The notes beneath the pieces were generated by a model. That model saw only the letters and a list, made by a program, of their open reading frames with translations, ran no database searches and had not been told where the DNA came from. Below are positions 31,442 through 38,899 of a DNA stretch of 64,000 nt, piece after piece (the stretch's first letter is position 1; each line of letters begins with the position of its first letter). This DNA is from TMP-86 sp044226865. GTDB taxonomy: Bacteria > Pseudomonadota > Gammaproteobacteria > Steroidobacterales > Steroidobacteraceae. A program made the translations under genes and the position numbers. The DNA is taken from contig JBGAGE010000005.1 in assembly GCA_044226865.1 (NCBI GenBank), forward strand, positions 62,001 to 126,000, in the 5' to 3' direction.

Positions 31442-32017
31442 TCAGTGCGCCAATCCGTCCTGATCTGCCCCTGCATGCCGCGGCACGAACAGATTGACCG
31501 GCGCGTCCTGTCCCGGCAGCTGCATCGTGCGTGAGAACTCGAGGCCAATCCGTCGCAGCAACCGCATCGAACATTCGTTGTCGAGCGAGGTGATGGCCAC
31601 CACCCGCGGGATGTGGAATCGAGTCCGCGCCAGGTGCATCACGACGCGCGACGCCTCCAGCGCATAGCCCTTGGACCAGTAGGCCGGCAGGAAGGCGAAG
31701 CCGATGTCCACATCATGTAATGCCTCGCGCTTGACCAATCCGCAAATGCCGATGCGCTCGCCGGTTTCGCGGATCTGAACCAGGTACAGCCCGAATCCAT
31801 TTTGGGCGTAACTGGCGCGCGGGCCATCGGCGATGTAGCGCCGCGCGTCCTCGAGGGTGCGCGCCCCCTTGTCCCCGATGAACCTCAGGAACGAGGGTTC
31901 GTTGAGCAATTCCAGGATGAAGGCGGCATCGTGCTCGTTGAGTTCACGCAGGAGCAGGCGCGCGGAATCATGGACGATGCGCCCGTCGGGGGGACCCGGC
32001 TCAGGCCTCCATTTCAC
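31442..32017 (-). CDS. RimJ/RimL-type GNAT acetyltransferase
   Basis: A 191-residue acetyltransferase: SARLLLRELNEHDAAFILELLNEPSFLRFIGDKG at the N-terminus, GFGLYLVQIRETGERIGICGLVKREALHDVDIGFAFLPAYWSKGYALEASRVVMHLA in the middle, and ITSLDNECSMRLLRRIGLEFSRTMQLPG. These are the Acetyltransf_3 landmarks (GxCGL, DIGFAFLPxYWxKGYA, N-xxSxRLLxRxGL). Start taken as GTG at 32017; it overlaps the stop of the upstream TMEM175-like gene by 17 bases. Substrate unknown. Confidence 0.87.
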   Translation of the reverse strand: MKWRPEPGPPDGRIVHDSARLLLRELNEHDAAFILELLNEPSFLRFIGDKGARTLEDARRYIADGPRASYAQNGFGLYLVQIRETGERIGICGLVKREALHDVDIGFAFLPAYWSKGYALEASRVVMHLARTRFHIPRVVAITSLDNECSMRLLRRIGLEFSRTMQLPGQDAPVNLFVPRHAGADQDGLAH

Positions 32018-32597
32018 GTTCGATCCGCCGCTCCGGAATGAGCCACGAGAACGCCACCGCGACATACAACGCGCAAGATATCCACGGATTGACGAAGGCG
32101 AGTGGGATGGCGGCGACATAGGAAACGATCGAGAACATGCCCTTGGTGTTGACCCCGGAAGACTTGGACAGCAGCGAACCGGCTTCGTGATTACGGATCA
32201 ACGCCCAGTTGAGAATAGTATAAGCAATGGCACAGCACAGCAGGACAGCGCCATAGGCCGCCACCGGCAGTGGTGCGGCGTGATTCTCTCCCAACCACCC
32301 CGTGGTGAACGGGATCAATGACAGCCAGAACAACAGGTGCAGGTTTGCCCACAGGATGCCGCCATTGACGTGCTCGGCCGCGTGCAGCAAGTGGTGGTGG
32401 TTGTTCCAATAGATGGCTATGTAAATGAAGCTGAGCACATAACTCAGGAACACCGGTACCAAGGGTTCCATGGTGCGAATGTCCGCGTCATGCGGCACCT
32501 TCAATTCCAACACCATGATGGTGATGACGATGGCGATGACACCATCGCTGAAGGCAAGCAGGCGTTCCTTGGGCATGCGTACTTTGCGTTGACTCAT
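32001..32597 (-). CDS. TMEM175-family (DUF1211) potassium-channel-like membrane protein
   Basis: A 198-residue protein with six predicted helices. The family signature RLLAFSDGVIAIVITIMVLELKVP is at residues 11-34; FSDG lines the pore in TMEM175 channels. Later helices include LSYVLSFIYIAIYWNNHHHLLH and ANLHLLFWLSLIPFTTGWLG, the WNNHHHLLHA block being typical of the bacterial proteins. The ATG at 32597 is used; a second ATG 7 codons downstream (32576) is possible. A bacterial member would act as a tetramer of single repeats. Confidence 0.88.
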   Translation of the reverse strand: MSQRKVRMPKERLLAFSDGVIAIVITIMVLELKVPHDADIRTMEPLVPVFLSYVLSFIYIAIYWNNHHHLLHAAEHVNGGILWANLHLLFWLSLIPFTTGWLGENHAAPLPVAAYGAVLLCCAIAYTILNWALIRNHEAGSLLSKSSGVNTKGMFSIVSYVAAIPLAFVNPWISCALYVAVAFSWLIPERRIEREMEA

Positions 32598-32700
32598 GCC
32601 AGGCAGGGTGGCGCAGGGACGCCGCTGACGCAATCGCAAGATCGCGTCCAATCAGGTGCGGCTCGCCCGAATGGGCGAATTCCGCGGTATCTTGGCGAAA

Positions 32701-32745
32701 AAGCGCCCCGCTAGGCGCCCTTGCGGGTGACGAAGCGAGGCGCTT
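32701..32745 (-). terminator. Rho-independent terminator for the 29-residue peptide gene
   Basis: Read on the minus strand, AAGCGCCTCGCT pairs with AGCGGGGCGCTT (11 of 12) around a 21-base loop, and the second arm runs into TTTTTCG. It starts 16 bases after the small gene's stop codon. Confidence 0.65.
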
Positions 32746-32761
32746 GGGGCCGTTGCATGAT

Positions 32762-32851
32762 TTAGAACGCTTTCAAAATCAATGCGACAGTGACAATACC
32801 CATGGCGACCAACAACGTGTTGTGTCCCATGCGTGCGATAGTCCCGACCAT
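32762..32851 (-). CDS. 29-residue small membrane peptide
   Basis: A short gene that gene finders would skip. The peptide begins MVGTIARMGHNT and continues LLVAMGIVTVALILKAF, a short polar head followed by one hydrophobic helix ending in a lysine. GGAGG stands 6 bases before the ATG (minus-strand AGAGGAGGTGCATC then ATG), a promoter-like TTGCAA-16-CATAAT lies about 66 bases upstream of the ATG, and a T-tailed terminator follows the TAA. These signals together support real expression. No family recognised; it could be a regulatory small membrane protein or a type I toxin-like peptide. Confidence 0.6.
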   Translation of the reverse strand: MVGTIARMGHNTLLVAMGIVTVALILKAF

Positions 32852-32916
32852 GATGCACCTCCTCTTCATTTGCAACGCAAGAAAGGCAGTTCCGATAGCC
32901 TCTCGCGACGCTGCGT

Positions 32917-32944
32917 ATTATGGGTATGAATTATGGCGTTGCAA
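32917..32944 (-). promoter_or_regulatory. probable sigma-70 promoter for the 29-residue peptide gene
   Basis: On the minus strand, TTGCAA (32944-32939) and CATAAT (32922-32917) are 16 bases apart, in an unusually AT-rich patch of otherwise GC-rich DNA. Confidence 0.5.
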
Positions 32945-33260
32945 TGTCAGTAGTGTGACCGGCGTTGGAAAATAAACATTTAAGAATCATCGTTTTACAG
33001 TGGTGATTATGTGACATGCTGGCGCGCGTGCAGGCCGCGGCCAAGCCATGCCCGATGCCCCGGAATGGTGCGATTCTGTCCAATTTGCGGCGCATTAATC
33101 CGGCGCTCGAGCCGCCCTCAACGCGATGCGGCCCAGCGCGCGGGCGTCATTGAAAACAGGGGGAAAGGGTGCAGGCGAACGCCGGCAGGCGCGCCTGCCA
33201 AGTACGCGCAGTCAGGCGCCAAGGGCGCGCCGCTAGCCGCGCGCCGCTAAGCGCGCGCCG
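32945..33260. other. intergenic region, no gene seen
   Basis: Roughly 300 bases between the small-peptide promoter and the permease stop. The first 60 bases are AT-rich. A 16-base perfect palindrome (GGCAGGCGCGCCTGCC, 33184-33199) without a T tract and the 14-base tandem repeat described separately are the only structures seen. Confidence 0.45.
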
Positions 33261-33266
33261 CTAAGC
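33225..33266. repeat. three 14-base tandem repeats spanning the permease stop codon
   Basis: Unit GCGCGCCGCTAAGC at 33239-33252 and 33253-33266, preceded by a variant GCGCGCCGCTAGCC at 33225-33238. On the minus strand each unit carries a TAG; because 14 is not a multiple of three, the TAGs at 33261, 33247 and 33233 fall in all three frames. Confidence 0.8.
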
Positions 33267-34709
33267 GCGCGCCTTCGAATGCGTGATGCCGTAGCCGACG
33301 TAGATGAGCGTGCCGGCCACCAGCCACAGCAGCAGCCGCCACCAAGAATCCACCGGCAGGCTGAACATGAGGTACACGCAGCCGCCGATGCCGAGCAGCG
33401 GCACCAGCGGTGATCCGGGGCAGCGGAATCCACGCGCGGCGCCGGGGGAGCGCTGCCGCAGCACCAGCACGCCCAGGCAGACGATGGCGAAGGCCAGCAA
33501 GGTGCCGATGGACACCAATTCGCCGAGGATATCCAGCGGCAGGATACCGGCGATCAGCGCGCAACCCACGCCCACGACGATGATGCCCCAGGCCGGCGTG
33601 CGATACCGGGGGTGGAGCCGCGCGAACACCGGCGGCAGCAGCCCATCGTTGGCCATGGTGTAGAAAATGCGGCTCTGGCCATAGACCGACAGCAGGATGG
33701 TGGAGGCGAGGCCGATGACGGCGCCGGCGCTCACCAGCGGCTTCAGCCAATTCAGGCCCCGGCCCGCGCTGTCCAGCGCCACGATGATGGGATCGGCGAC
33801 ATTCAGCTTGGTGTAGGAAACCAGGCCCGTCATCACCGCCGCCATGGCGACATACAACGCCGTGCAGATGAGCAACGCCATCAGGATGGAGAAGCCGAGA
33901 TCCTTCTGCGGATTGCGCGTTTCCTGCGCGCAGGTGGACACCGTCTCGAAGCCGATGTAGGCGAAGAAAATCACGCCGGCGCCGCGGAAGATCCCGCTCC
34001 AGCCATATACCCCGCTCTCGCCCACATTGGGCGGGATGAAGGGCTGCCAGTTTTCCGGATGCACGTAGAAGGAACCGGCGAAGATCACCGCCAGGATCAC
34101 GCCGATCTTCATCACCACGAACAGCGCATTGGCGAAGGCCGATTCCTTGATGCCCAGCACCAGGAGCCAGGTCATGGCGAGCACGATGGCCACGGCCGGG
34201 ACGTTGACGATGGCGCCCGTCATCACCAGGTGCTTGCCGGCATCCAGACCGAAAGGAGCAGAGCTGAAAGCCGTCGGTATGGTCATGCCCATACTCGACA
34301 GGGCATTGGTGAAATAGCCCGACCAGCCGACGGCGATGGTGGACCCGGCAACCAGATATTCGAGCACCAGGCACCAACCGATGGTCCAGGCCGCGAGCTC
34401 CCCCAGCGTCGCGTACGCATAGGTGTAGGAGCTGCCGGCCACCGGCATCATCGAGGCAAGCTCGGCATAGCAAAAGCCGGTGGACAGGCAGGCGAGCCCC
34501 GCGATGATGAAGGAGATGACGATGGCGGGGCCGGCATACTGCGCCGCCGCCGTGCCGGTGATGACGAAAATGCCCGCACCCACGGTGCTGCCCACGCCGA
34601 TGAGGATGAGATCGAAGCGGCCCAGCACACGCCGCATGCCGCTCTTGCCCTCACCTTCCGCCGCGACCTCGGCCAGCTGGCTCAGGTCCTTACGCGTCCA
34701 GATCCCCAT
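33261..34709 (-). CDS. APC-family amino-acid permease (cationic amino acid transporter type)
   Basis: A 482-residue transporter with about 12 helices. It opens with a cytoplasmic tail, then RFDLILIGVGSTVGAGIFVITGTAA, the GVGxxVGAGIF substrate/ion motif of APC carriers, and GLACLSTGFCYAELASMMPVAGSSYTYAY. The block GVIFFAYIGFETVSTCAQETRNPQKDL and SVYGQSRIFYTMANDGLLPPVFARLHPRYRTPAWGI are characteristic of the YfnA/CAT branch. The C-terminus lies in a tandem repeat with stops in three frames. It is 29 bases downstream of the YidB gene, possibly co-transcribed. Not linked to the TGATCA operators. Confidence 0.93.
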   Translation of the reverse strand: MGIWTRKDLSQLAEVAAEGEGKSGMRRVLGRFDLILIGVGSTVGAGIFVITGTAAAQYAGPAIVISFIIAGLACLSTGFCYAELASMMPVAGSSYTYAYATLGELAAWTIGWCLVLEYLVAGSTIAVGWSGYFTNALSSMGMTIPTAFSSAPFGLDAGKHLVMTGAIVNVPAVAIVLAMTWLLVLGIKESAFANALFVVMKIGVILAVIFAGSFYVHPENWQPFIPPNVGESGVYGWSGIFRGAGVIFFAYIGFETVSTCAQETRNPQKDLGFSILMALLICTALYVAMAAVMTGLVSYTKLNVADPIIVALDSAGRGLNWLKPLVSAGAVIGLASTILLSVYGQSRIFYTMANDGLLPPVFARLHPRYRTPAWGIIVVGVGCALIAGILPLDILGELVSIGTLLAFAIVCLGVLVLRQRSPGAARGFRCPGSPLVPLLGIGGCVYLMFSLPVDSWWRLLLWLVAGTLIYVGYGITHSKARA

Positions 34710-34738
34710 CGTTCAACGATATCCCAGTTCGGTGAGCA

Positions 34739-35179
34739 TCATCCCAACTTCGATTTCAGCATGCCGAGTGCGGTATTGAGCAGATCGCCTTGCATGCCAT
34801 GCGCAGCCGGCACGGCGCCACTGGGCGTGAGGTGATCCACCAGCTGCGGCAGGAACTGCGCGAGTATCCCGCTGGCCTGGCCATGGTCCAGGCCAAGCTG
34901 TGAGGCGATCTGGCTGATCTGGCCCGAACCCAGCACCTGCGTCACCTGTGCCGGTGTCACCGCCTGGTTCGCCCCGGTACTCACCCAACTGGACGCGGCC
35001 TGACCCAGACCACCCTTGGTGAACGCATCCACCAATCCACCCACCCCACCGTGCTGCTGCAGCAATTGCCCGGCAATGCGCATCAGCGCATCGGCATTGA
35101 TGCCGCCGGGCGCCGCCCCTGCCGCAGGCGCATTCGATCCGCCCAGCGCCGCGCTGAGAATTCCGTCCAATAAGCCCAT
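34739..35179 (-). CDS. YidB-family (DUF937) protein
   Basis: A 146-residue protein: MGLLDGILSAALGG, ALMRIAGQLLQQHGGVGGLVDAFTKGGLGQAASSWVSTGANQAVTPAQVTQVLGSGQISQIASQLGLD, LAQFLPQLVDHLTPSG. The glycine-rich GGVGGLVDAFTKGGLG and the WVSTGANQ..ITP-like motif define the YidB family, whose function is unknown. No signal peptide. Confidence 0.87.
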   Translation of the reverse strand: MGLLDGILSAALGGSNAPAAGAAPGGINADALMRIAGQLLQQHGGVGGLVDAFTKGGLGQAASSWVSTGANQAVTPAQVTQVLGSGQISQIASQLGLDHGQASGILAQFLPQLVDHLTPSGAVPAAHGMQGDLLNTALGMLKSKLG

Positions 35180-35339
35180 GATCCGTCCCCTGGTTGTTCG
35201 TTATTCGGATGGAAGCCCCAGCCTGCCGATAACGTCCCGCAGTTGCAAGCGCGGTGCGTCCCTGCGGCAACTGTGACCCTCTCGTCAGTTTGCGGTCAAG
35301 CCGCTTCCGGTTCGTCTGCGGGGTGCCGATACACCGGGC

Positions 35340-37583
35340 TTGCGAACTCCAATCCAAGATGCCGAGATCGATCCGGGCGCCGACTTGCAGGCCATGGATC
35401 CCCTGTACCTGTCCTTCTCGCAACTCGCGCAGGGGCTGGTGGCGGAGTTCGCAGGCATGCTGGTGCTGGATCAGGACCTGCAGGCACGCGCCAGATCGAG
35501 TTCGGTGAATGCCGGCGCGGTGCGCAAGTGGCTGATGTCGCTGGGGTGGACAGAGGGCGACGGTCCGCGCCAGCCCATGTCCATCGGCAATGGCAGCGGT
35601 CACTGGCTGACCGCCATTCCCCTGGAATCGGCGGATTCGGCCCTGGTGGGCGCCTTCTGCGTACGGCAGACGGTGAAGCAGCGCCCCGCCCACCCCGCCC
35701 GCCACGCCGCTGAGCTCGAACGCCGCCTCAAGCCGCTGCTCGACTGCGTGCATCGCGAGCTGGCGGCGGCGGCTCCCGTCAAATCACGGCTGGAGACTCT
35801 CACCGAGCGCACCGCGGAGTTGGAGTGGCTGTTCGGCATCATCAGCAGCTTGAAAGGTTCCTCCGATGACCGGCGTGTGGTTGAGGAATTGCTGGCAGCC
35901 GCCACGCAGCGGCTCGCCAGCCAATTTGGCGCCCTCGAGGTACCCGACAAGCGCCTGTGCGTGGAATTCGATGCCGGCACCGCAAATTCGCCCGGACTGC
36001 GCAAGTCCTGGCAGCAGACCCGCCAGCACCTGTTCAACTGGGCGCAGCGCCAGAACCGGCCGCTGATCATCAATGGCGCGGCCCGGGGCAAGGGCAAGGC
36101 GCCCACCTGCAAGCTGCTCTCGGTGCCGGTGGTGCGCGACACGGGACGGGTGATCGGCGTGCTGGCCTTCTACAACCCGGTGAGCGCCGCCGACTACGCC
36201 TCGCGCCACGTGTTCCTGGCGCGGCACCTCGGACGGCAGACGGCCAGCATCGTCGATACGCAATTCGACCTCGTCTCGGGCCTGTACACGCGCGATGGCC
36301 TGGAACAGGCCTACGGCTCGCTCGCCGACTCCAACGAGGGTGAGGCGCGCAGCGTCGTCTACCTCGACATCGACCACATGCACGTGGTGAACGAGCTGCA
36401 CGGGTTCGAAGTGGGCAATGAACTCATCGTGCGCATCGCCGACCTCATGTGCACCCCGCGCCTGCCCGAGGATGCGCTGGCCGCACGGGTCTCCGGCGAC
36501 CGTTTCGCCATCATCCTGCCCTCCGCCGACGCCCGGGCTGCGGAAAAAATCGCACAGGGAATCTTGAGCGCCGCCGCGCAGCTGGTGATCGGGCCCAAGA
36601 AAAGCACGGTGGAGGTGTCGATGAGCTGCGGCATCTCCGCGCTCGTGAGCATGCCGCAGGGCCTGGCGCGCGCCCTCGCGGCGGCGGAACTGGCCTGCAA
36701 GACCGCCAAGAGCCGTGGCCGCAACCGCATCGAGCTGTACGCCTGCGAGGACGACAGCATGATGCGCCGGCACGATGACGTGATCGCCGTCGGCCAGCTT
36801 CGCTCCGCGCTCAAGTCGGACCGGCTATTGTTGTTCGCGCAGCGCATCGTGCCGCTGCAGGATGCCACCCTTCCCGGCGGTTACGAATTGCTGCTGCGGC
36901 TGCGCGAGGAGGACGGCACGCTGGTCACGCCGGGCCCCTTGATCAAGGCCGCGCAACGCTATCAATTGCTGCCCTCCGTGGACCGCTGGGTGATGCAGCG
37001 CGCGCTGCAGATGCTGACTCCCTATCGCGGCATGTTCCGCTCGCGCGCGCTGGGCATTTCCATCAATCTCTCCGGCCAGTCGATGGGGGATGACGAGTAC
37101 CTGCAGCAGGTCAAGGAACAACTGCACCAGGCCGGGCTGCCGCTGCAGACGCTCACGATCGAGATCACCGAACAAGCCGCCATCTCCAACCTTGCCCGCG
37201 CCAACCAGATGATCCGCGAATTGCGGAGCCTGGGCTGCAAGTTCGCACTGGATGACTTCGGCACCGGCGCCAATTCGCTCACGCTGGTGAAGAACCTGCA
37301 GATCGGCCGCGTCAAGATCGACGGCAGCTTCGTGCGTGACATCCTCACCGACCGCAATTCCAAGGCGACCGTTCGCGCGATCGTCGAGCTGGCCAAGGGC
37401 CTGTCGATCGATACGGTCGCTGAATTCGTGGAGAGCGAGGAGATCGCGCAGGCAGTGCGCAAGCTCGGTGTGGACTACGCGCAGGGCTATCACTACGGCA
37501 AGCCCGAACCGCTGGACCAGTTGCTGAAGAACCTGGACAACGACGAGTCGCTGCGGCTGCGCAAGCTGTTCCTGGAGATTTGA
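35340..37583 (+). CDS. GGDEF/EAL-domain cyclic-di-GMP protein
   Basis: A 747-residue cytoplasmic protein. Residues 1-150 are uncharacterised; a GAF-like region (LEWLFGIISSLKGSSDDRRVVEELL through ASRHVFLARHLGRQTASI) covers about 155-310. The GGDEF-like domain follows, but the signature reads SGDRF, so cyclase activity is unlikely. The C-terminal EAL domain keeps ExLxR (YELLLRLREEDG), SINLSGQS, EITEQ, LDDFGTG, KIDGSFV and DYAQGYHYGKP, so it may hydrolyse cyclic-di-GMP, perhaps activated by GTP through the degenerate domain. Start is TTG at 35340 or ATG at 35394; neither has a good Shine-Dalgarno. Confidence 0.9.
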   Translation: MRTPIQDAEIDPGADLQAMDPLYLSFSQLAQGLVAEFAGMLVLDQDLQARARSSSVNAGAVRKWLMSLGWTEGDGPRQPMSIGNGSGHWLTAIPLESADSALVGAFCVRQTVKQRPAHPARHAAELERRLKPLLDCVHRELAAAAPVKSRLETLTERTAELEWLFGIISSLKGSSDDRRVVEELLAAATQRLASQFGALEVPDKRLCVEFDAGTANSPGLRKSWQQTRQHLFNWAQRQNRPLIINGAARGKGKAPTCKLLSVPVVRDTGRVIGVLAFYNPVSAADYASRHVFLARHLGRQTASIVDTQFDLVSGLYTRDGLEQAYGSLADSNEGEARSVVYLDIDHMHVVNELHGFEVGNELIVRIADLMCTPRLPEDALAARVSGDRFAIILPSADARAAEKIAQGILSAAAQLVIGPKKSTVEVSMSCGISALVSMPQGLARALAAAELACKTAKSRGRNRIELYACEDDSMMRRHDDVIAVGQLRSALKSDRLLLFAQRIVPLQDATLPGGYELLLRLREEDGTLVTPGPLIKAAQRYQLLPSVDRWVMQRALQMLTPYRGMFRSRALGISINLSGQSMGDDEYLQQVKEQLHQAGLPLQTLTIEITEQAAISNLARANQMIRELRSLGCKFALDDFGTGANSLTLVKNLQIGRVKIDGSFVRDILTDRNSKATVRAIVELAKGLSIDTVAEFVESEEIAQAVRKLGVDYAQGYHYGKPEPLDQLLKNLDNDESLRLRKLFLEI

Positions 37584-37634
37584 ACGGCGCCGGCCGCGGC
37601 GCGATCCTCGCGGGCGTGCGCAATGCCGTGCGGA

Positions 37635-38867
37635 TCAGGTGGCAGCGAGCTGCGGTTGCCGCCGCTTCAGGCGCAGGTACACCAGCAGATACGCCCCGAA
37701 GCAGGCGGCAATGAAGGCCAGCATGCTCAGCATGACTTCCGAATAGCCGAATTTCCAACCGAGCAGCGCCCCGGCGATGAAAGGTCCCGCACTCTGGCCC
37801 AGCCCCTGCGCCGCCGGCACCAACGCCACGTACTGACCGTTGGCATCGATGCCGTTGAGCGTGCCGAGCTGGTACACCTGGGTCATGGACCAGATCTCGA
37901 AGAAGATCAGCACACCGACGATGTAGCTGGCGGTGCCAATGCTCACCGCCCAGAAGCCGAATACCAGCATCATCACGCTGAGCGCCGCGAGCTGCGGCCG
38001 GTGCTGGCCCCAGCGCCTGCTCAGCCAGTAGGCGAACACGCCGCCCGTGAGGCTGAACAGGTTGCACAGCGTCAAGGTGTTCGCCACCGCCTGCGGCGAC
38101 ATACCGAGCGATGCGCCGATGCGTTCCGAGTAGGCCCAGAATGCACTGGCCGCCACGTTGAACATGACGATGGCGAACAGGCACCACCACGCCAGCCGCA
38201 GCAGCAGCGGCGGCGCCTCGCGCGCACCTTCCGCAGCACCCGGCTGGTCCGCAGCCGCGGCGCCGCCTGCCTCCGCAGGCGCGGGCACCGCCGCGAGATT
38301 CCTCGCTACCTGCGGCACGGCACGCAGCAGCATCAACGGCACGATGAAAGCCAGCCCAAAGCCAAAGTACAGTCCCGGCAATCCCAGCGCCGCCAGGAGC
38401 GAGGGCACCAGCCACAATTCCAGTGAATTCGCGATGACGAGGATGACGATGAACACGCTGAAGTGCCGCGCCGACTGACGCATCAGCGACAGGCAGGCGA
38501 TTCCGGCCGAATAGCAGATGCCGCTGCCGAAGCCGGTGAGCAGGCGGATGCCCGCCATGGGCGCGAAGCTGTGCACACCGGAAGTGATCGCATTGCCGAG
38601 CATCGCGATGAGGATGCCCGCCAACATCAGCGCCCGGAACCGACCGGTCTTGGCGAGGGCGGATACCAGCACAGAACCCAAGAGGAGCCCGGCATTTTCC
38701 GCCGCGCCGGTCCAGCCGATGTCGCGGCTGCTGAAATGATAGACATCGGAAAGCGCGCCCAGGATCAGCGGCAGCGCCAGGTAGACGCCATAGGCGGCGA
38801 CGCAGGCGCACATGCAGGCCGTGATCGCGAGCGGCGAGTCCCAGAGGGACTCGCCGCCGGCGCTCAT
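37635..38867 (-). CDS. MFS transporter
   Basis: A 410-residue inner-membrane carrier with 12 predicted helices. The N-terminal half runs ITACMCACVAAYGVYLALPLILGAL, WTGAAENAGLLLGSVLVSAL, GRFRALMLAGILIAMLGNAI, and GIRLLTGFGSGICYSAGIACLSLM; a 40-residue Ala/Pro-rich cytoplasmic loop separates the halves. ATG at 38867 gives a clean N-terminus. The gene follows the TonB receptor by 32 bases on the same strand, suggesting receptor and carrier import the same compound across outer and inner membranes under control of operator A1. Confidence 0.87.
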   Translation of the reverse strand: MSAGGESLWDSPLAITACMCACVAAYGVYLALPLILGALSDVYHFSSRDIGWTGAAENAGLLLGSVLVSALAKTGRFRALMLAGILIAMLGNAITSGVHSFAPMAGIRLLTGFGSGICYSAGIACLSLMRQSARHFSVFIVILVIANSLELWLVPSLLAALGLPGLYFGFGLAFIVPLMLLRAVPQVARNLAAVPAPAEAGGAAAADQPGAAEGAREAPPLLLRLAWWCLFAIVMFNVAASAFWAYSERIGASLGMSPQAVANTLTLCNLFSLTGGVFAYWLSRRWGQHRPQLAALSVMMLVFGFWAVSIGTASYIVGVLIFFEIWSMTQVYQLGTLNGIDANGQYVALVPAAQGLGQSAGPFIAGALLGWKFGYSEVMLSMLAFIAACFGAYLLVYLRLKRRQPQLAAT

Positions 38868-38899
38868 GCGTTGCTGCGCGGCGCCCAGGCGCTTGCCGC

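Noticed and set aside
33184..33199. GGCAGGCGCGCCTGCC palindrome as a terminator
   Set aside because: No loop and no T tract; probably fortuitous in GC-rich sequence.
33011..33250. A 79-codon plus-strand frame with a CPIC motif
   Set aside because: It runs into the tandem repeat, lacks a ribosome binding site and is Arg/Ala/Pro-rich like other shadow frames.
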